Assembly (NCBI GenBank): GCA_021846515.1
Contig: JAJZWU010000012.1
Coordinates: forward strand, 1 to 61,758
DNA from: Actinomycetes bacterium
Lineage (GTDB): Bacteria > Actinomycetota > Acidimicrobiia > Acidimicrobiales > JAMCPL01
Direction: 5' to 3'
DNA: 61,758 nucleotides
Positions within the stretch are counted from its first letter, which is position 1. Every line of letters starts with the position of its first letter. Under the pieces are notes generated by a model. That model ran no database searches. It saw only the letters and a list, made by a program, of their open reading frames with translations, and was not told where the DNA came from. A program made the position numbers and the translations under genes. Shown one piece after another: positions 58,570-61,758 of this stretch.

Positions 58570-59976
58570 ATGGCGAAGTATTCGACTTCTACTTCGGCCT
58601 TTGGGGTATCAAAGAGAGAGAGTCATGACTCCAGCGGCTTTTACCGGCGTTTTACTCCACCTGAGATATCCGAAGAGTCAGAGATAGTAGATCATGGGGG
58701 GCTTGATAAGTTGATTGTGGGTGACGCACGCCGGATGAGCGAGGTGCCGGATTCGTCAGTTGCCCTGGTTGTGACCTCACCGCCGTATTTTGCCGGTAAG
58801 GAGTACGAAGAGTCATTGGGTGAAAATGGTGTACCGGCTACGTACCTGGAGTATCTGGAACTTTTACGGGATGTATTTTCACAATGTGTTAAAAAACTGG
58901 AACCGGGCGGACGTATTGCGGTTAACGTAGCCAATCTTGGCAGGCGTCCATATCGCTCTTTATCAGCCGATGTCATTGGCATTTTGCAAGATGATCTACG
59001 CCTGCTTCTTCGAGGTGAGATTATTTGGATAAAACAAAGAGGGGCATCGGGTTCATGTACATGGGGGAGTTTTCAGCGAGCCAGTAATCCGGTGTTGAGA
59101 GACTTGACAGAACGAATCGTAGTGGCCAGTAAGGGGCGGTTCGACCGGGCGATCCCAGCAAAGGAGCGCGCTGCGCGCCGGCTAGCCTCTGAGTCATCTA
59201 TGACCCGTGATGATTTCATGGAAAATACACTTGATATATGGGAGATTCCCGCCGAGAGCGCAACGCGGATCGGTCATCCTGCCCCGTTCCCGATTGAACT
59301 TCCTCACCGCCTGATAGAGCTTTATACCTATAGGGGAGATCTTGTGCTGGATCCCTTTGTCGGTTCAGGGACTACCGCTGTTGCAGCCGTTAGAACAGGG
59401 CGGCACTTTGCTGGTTACGATCTTGATGAATCCTATATCAGGCTGGCTGAGACAAGAGTCGAAGAGGAACGCCAACGATTGGTACAAGAGTCATCAAAAA
59501 TCGAAGAGTTGGCAGATCCAGTTATCTCTGCACCGGACAGCCCAGATGAAGGCTTCCAGTCTCGCGCTGTTCGTAGGGGACTGGCAGCCAAAGAGATTGC
59601 CCAAATGATTATTGAAGCGGCGGGCTTCGGTGACATCCAAAAGAACAAGCGACAACCCAGTGGAATTGTCGTTGATTTCACTGCCAGAGACAACAGGGGT
59701 AGTCTGTGGCTATTTGACGTAAGCGGTGGTCTTACCAGCTATCGGGCAGGATTAAAGCGCAGTGATGTCCTCTGGAAAGAGATTGGAAAAGCGGCTGTTC
59801 TACATGCTGCGGGCGTTCCTTTTTGTATTCTTACGACCGGCATTCCTGGGCCTACGAGTGGACTGGCGGCTCTCAATCAAGTGACGGGGGAAGGGAAGCC
59901 AATTTATGCAGTTATCGAAATGCTGACGCATTCAGGGCTTGAACAGTTGATTGCGCTTTGTGGAAAAGAGGCTTGA
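58570..59976 (+). CDS. Site-specific DNA methyltransferase (beta class) with C-terminal extension
   Basis: A 468-residue N4-cytosine/N6-adenine methyltransferase. Catalytic motif TSPPYFAGKEYEES is at residues 69-73 onward and the SAM motif LDPFVGSGTTAVAAV is at about 260, so the order is beta class. The last 150 residues are not part of the methyltransferase. They contain GIVVDFTARDNRGSLWLFDV, GLKRSDVLWKEIGKAAVLHA and PFCILTTGIPGPTSG, an alpha/beta segment that could be a nuclease-like or target-recognition module. I prefer ATG 58570; a GTG at 58525 would add 15 residues. A broken small gene begins directly after its stop. Confidence 0.85.
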   Translation: MAKYSTSTSAFGVSKRESHDSSGFYRRFTPPEISEESEIVDHGGLDKLIVGDARRMSEVPDSSVALVVTSPPYFAGKEYEESLGENGVPATYLEYLELLRDVFSQCVKKLEPGGRIAVNVANLGRRPYRSLSADVIGILQDDLRLLLRGEIIWIKQRGASGSCTWGSFQRASNPVLRDLTERIVVASKGRFDRAIPAKERAARRLASESSMTRDDFMENTLDIWEIPAESATRIGHPAPFPIELPHRLIELYTYRGDLVLDPFVGSGTTAVAAVRTGRHFAGYDLDESYIRLAETRVEEERQRLVQESSKIEELADPVISAPDSPDEGFQSRAVRRGLAAKEIAQMIIEAAGFGDIQKNKRQPSGIVVDFTARDNRGSLWLFDVSGGLTSYRAGLKRSDVLWKEIGKAAVLHAAGVPFCILTTGIPGPTSGLAALNQVTGEGKPIYAVIEMLTHSGLEQLIALCGKEA

Positions 59977-60313
59977 ATGAGTTTTTTCTCGCAAGGTGCA
60001 GTAGCGCTGATTCGAGATGAATCATATGAACCAATTTTAACTGAAAACGCTGAGGTGCTGAGCCGATTGGTTACGCTTAGTTGGGTTGTGTAGATGTCTC
60101 CGCCAGTGCTTGGTGACAATGTAGAAGCAATTCGGAAGCATTGCTTGAAAGGAGCGGTGGGGTGATGCAATCTTCCTTTGGATGGAAGCTACCGATAGCA
60201 TCGTTGACGCTTACCCAGATAAAGACGTCTGTACAGGGCAACAGGTTGATCAAGATATGGAATCCTTCGAGATACGAATAGCTCCGATCTTCAAATCGGG
60301 CACGATTACTTAA
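59977..60313 (+). pseudogene. Broken small gene between methyltransferase and nuclease
   Basis: From ATG 59977 the frame reads MSFFSQGAVALIRDESYEPI and on to VTLSWVV, then TAG 60091-60093. It continues in frame as MSPPVLGDNVEAIRKHCLK until 60150. From 60149 another frame carries on as ERWGDAIFLWMEATDSIVDA and on to APIFKSGTIT, ending TAA 60311-60313. One nonsense codon and one single-base frameshift near GAAAGG (60147-60152) would restore a single product of about 111 residues. No homologue recognised. It starts immediately after the methyltransferase stop. Confidence 0.5.
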
Positions 60314-60337
60314 TGAAGCCACAAGTGAGGTAGATCC

Positions 60338-61342
60338 TTGGCTGATATTCGTACAACTATTACTGAACTCATTACTGGCCTTGGAACCCTTGGCTATGAA
60401 ACACTCTACGATGCTATTGCTGCACGACCTAAAGAAATGGTTAGCGTCTCACCCGAGACGTGGGATCTCCTTCAGCAGGCTTACGATGGGGGAGGTTGGA
60501 GTACAGATTTTGAACAGGCGTGGTCAAACGGTCAAGAATTCGCGCACGCCCAAGCTGGTTTGCGGAATAGGCGGCCAATTATAATTGAGTGGAAAGGTTC
60601 GCACCGTGCACCGGGTGACGAGGTTGCTCCTATTGATTTGCGAATCGATCACGTCTATCTAATCAGCTGCAAATACTTATCAAAGATTATGATCAATGCA
60701 TCTCCCAGTCACCTCTTTCGGCGTCTGCTTAAGGGGGGTCACGGTGTCAGAGGCGAAGACTGGTATCAGGCAGTAGCTGGAACTGAGTATCAGGAACTTT
60801 ATGAGAAAGTGGTGTCTTATCTAGGTTGTAGTGACCTACCAAGCAACGTAAGCGATCTCAACCAAGAACAACGCAAACTAATTGCCCAAGGTATTCCTCG
60901 TATATGGCCAAAATCAGTATTGTCCTGTTATCAAAATTTGGCTAATGTAGTCGCTTATAGGACGGCCAAACTCTGGCAAGAAGTATTAACATCTACAAAT
61001 GAGTCCGAGACTATGCTCTGGCGAATACTCCGAATGGGAAGTGCTCCCTATTTCATATTGGGCACTTCGGCAACGGCCCCACTACGTTTACGCGTTGCCA
61101 CTCCATGGGACTGGCGTCTCAAATTTCGCCTTAGTCACTTTGAATGCCATCCGCAAAAGGGTGATCAGCCGCGTGTTGGTTGGTCTACCAGTATCAAAGA
61201 CCTTCACTCGGACACGCTTCACATAGTGGAAGGGCATGTCGAAATTCGCTGGAGTCATGGGCGATTCAGCGGAAACCCTGAGGCCAAGGTTTATCTTGAC
61301 ACACCTCACGTAAAAGTTCCTGGATACTTCCCTTTGCGATGA
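60338..61342 (+). CDS. Putative PD-(D/E)xK restriction-endonuclease-like protein
   Basis: A 334-residue protein of no family I can name. The segment RRPIIIEWKGSHRAPG (Glu84-x-Lys86) followed by PIDLRIDHVYLISCKYLSK (Asp100, Asp104, Lys112) has the strand-turn-strand spacing of PD-(D/E)xK nucleases. Which residues are catalytic is uncertain. The rest is mixed alpha/beta with Trp-rich stretches and ends DTPHVKVPGYFPLR. The start is TTG 60338 with GTGAGG 8 bases upstream. Its position after a DNA methyltransferase and a small gene suggests the cutting subunit of a restriction system. Bases 61343-61454 hold no gene. Confidence 0.6.
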   Translation: MADIRTTITELITGLGTLGYETLYDAIAARPKEMVSVSPETWDLLQQAYDGGGWSTDFEQAWSNGQEFAHAQAGLRNRRPIIIEWKGSHRAPGDEVAPIDLRIDHVYLISCKYLSKIMINASPSHLFRRLLKGGHGVRGEDWYQAVAGTEYQELYEKVVSYLGCSDLPSNVSDLNQEQRKLIAQGIPRIWPKSVLSCYQNLANVVAYRTAKLWQEVLTSTNESETMLWRILRMGSAPYFILGTSATAPLRLRVATPWDWRLKFRLSHFECHPQKGDQPRVGWSTSIKDLHSDTLHIVEGHVEIRWSHGRFSGNPEAKVYLDTPHVKVPGYFPLR

Positions 61343-61454
61343 ACCATACGTGAGAATGATCGCTTTAATTGGCCACACCCGGGGTGGGCATCATTTCACT
61401 CCAGATGCAAAAGCTCTGCTATAATCACTACCGTTAAAGCTACAATTTTAGTAG

Positions 61455-61529
61455 GCCTGGGTAGCTCAGTGGTAGAGCAGCGCACTTGTAATGCGCAGGT
61501 CGTGGGTTCAATCCCCACCCCAGGCTCCA
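61455..61529 (+). tRNA. tRNA-Thr(TGT)
   Basis: Acceptor stem GCCTGGG/CCCAGGC, D arm TAGCTCAGTGGTAGAGCA, anticodon stem GCGCA/TGCGC with loop CTTGTAA (anticodon TGT), T arm GTGGGTTCAATCCCCAC, discriminator T and encoded CCA (61527-61529). The mature body is 72 bases plus CCA. tRNA genes are common insertion sites, and this one lies between the restriction-like genes and the terminal repeat. Confidence 0.96.
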
Positions 61530-61635
61530 CATAAGTGCTGGTCAGGTAGCCCTTTGTGATTATCCATACAGGTCTCATTGCTTTTGTTGCTACTAAATGC
61601 TACTTATATTTTTAGAGTAATGCTAAGAAGCATGG

Positions 61636-61714
61636 CTCTTCGGATTCTAGCGGGGTGCCTCCAGGGTATCTATCCACCAATCGCGGACAAAGGTGCTCCA
61701 ATATTGATATATGA
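61636..61714 (-). repeat. Right arm of the 79-bp terminal inverted repeat
   Basis: Exact reverse complement of 111-189. Beyond 61714 the two ends diverge, although short T/G-rich similarity remains. On the minus strand it too carries the open frame ending DWWIDTLEAPR and TAG. Bases 61530-61635 and 61715-61758 show nothing else. Confidence 0.9.
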
Positions 61715-61758
61715 ACATACAAAACCGAAGCACCTTCATCTTAACTAATCATAGCGAG

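Noticed and set aside
61396-61578. 60-residue minus-strand ORF containing VGIEPTTCALQVRCSTTELP
   Set aside because: It is the well-known false translation of a tRNA gene; the DNA is tRNA-Thr on the other strand.
1-61758. CRISPR array, rRNA operon or replication origin
   Set aside because: No regularly spaced repeats, no rRNA sequence and no DnaA-box cluster were seen.

Overview
The window looks like chromosomal DNA of an actinobacterium, most likely an Acidimicrobiia-type organism. The evidence is a WhiB-family Fe-S regulator, an ACC-epsilon-like small subunit beside an acyl-CoA carboxylase beta subunit, a FolP2-type dihydropteroate synthase homologue, a FAD-linked alkyl-DHAP-synthase-like enzyme, and many genes that start 6-7 bases after a TAnnnT -10 box with no Shine-Dalgarno site (leaderless mRNAs). 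Base composition looks balanced rather than GC-rich. The assignment is an inference from gene content; no rRNA is present.

Layout. 0-10 kb: tRNA-Leu, a lipoprotein solute-binding protein with a zinc-ribbon partner, polyphosphate kinase, an L,D-transpeptidase, and a leftward whiB-trpD-rodA-bifunctional-nuclease operon. 10-19 kb: a hotdog thioesterase, then an iron/peroxide unit (Fur/PerR-type regulator, rubrerythrin, Fe-S oxidoreductase, DUF3501) with a Fur-box-like site, then glpD overlapping an alkyl-DHAP-synthase-like oxidase. 18-25 kb: an envelope-glycan group (GT4 glycosyltransferase, flippase, methyltransferase), an unknown protein and NAD synthase. 24.7-28.3 kb: crotonyl-CoA carboxylase/reductase, methylmalonyl-CoA epimerase, carboxylase beta and an epsilon-like subunit, i.e. 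ethylmalonyl-CoA/propionyl-CoA metabolism. 28.6-37.3 kb: exported hydrolase, an acyl-CoA dehydrogenase / acyl-CoA ligase / nitroreductase cluster under a palindrome-overlapped promoter, a large exported DMFase-beta-like protein, and a NagB-like deaminase. 37-43.5 kb: a VKOR-DUF929 disulfide pair, a CMD protein, rpsT, holA, folP2-like and thioredoxin-TPR. 43.5-48 kb: two mosaic Uma2 paralogues and a sulfur module (SQR, DUF1641, TusE/DsrC, DsrE). 48.7-51.5 kb: heme O synthase and an unusual polytopic membrane protein. 51.5-58 kb: leuB, greA, leuC and leuD, with a type II restriction-modification pair inserted between leuC and leuD. 58-61.3 kb: a second DNA methyltransferase with a C-terminal extension, a broken small gene, and a putative PD-(D/E)xK nuclease; then tRNA-Thr.

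The most notable points are the following. (1) A perfect 79-bp inverted repeat lies near both ends of the window. (2) The restriction gene of the leuC-leuD insertion carries an in-frame TGA followed by 49 open in-frame codons. (3) The methyltransferase / broken gene / nuclease unit at 58.6-61.3 kb is a candidate undescribed restriction-like system. (4) Both modification genes look intact while the restriction gene and the small neighbour look damaged. (5) Leaderless -10 boxes are frequent enough to correct several start codons. (6) A small ORF ends on an ATGA overlap with the acyl-CoA dehydrogenase start. Function calls rest on motif recognition by eye; no database search was possible.
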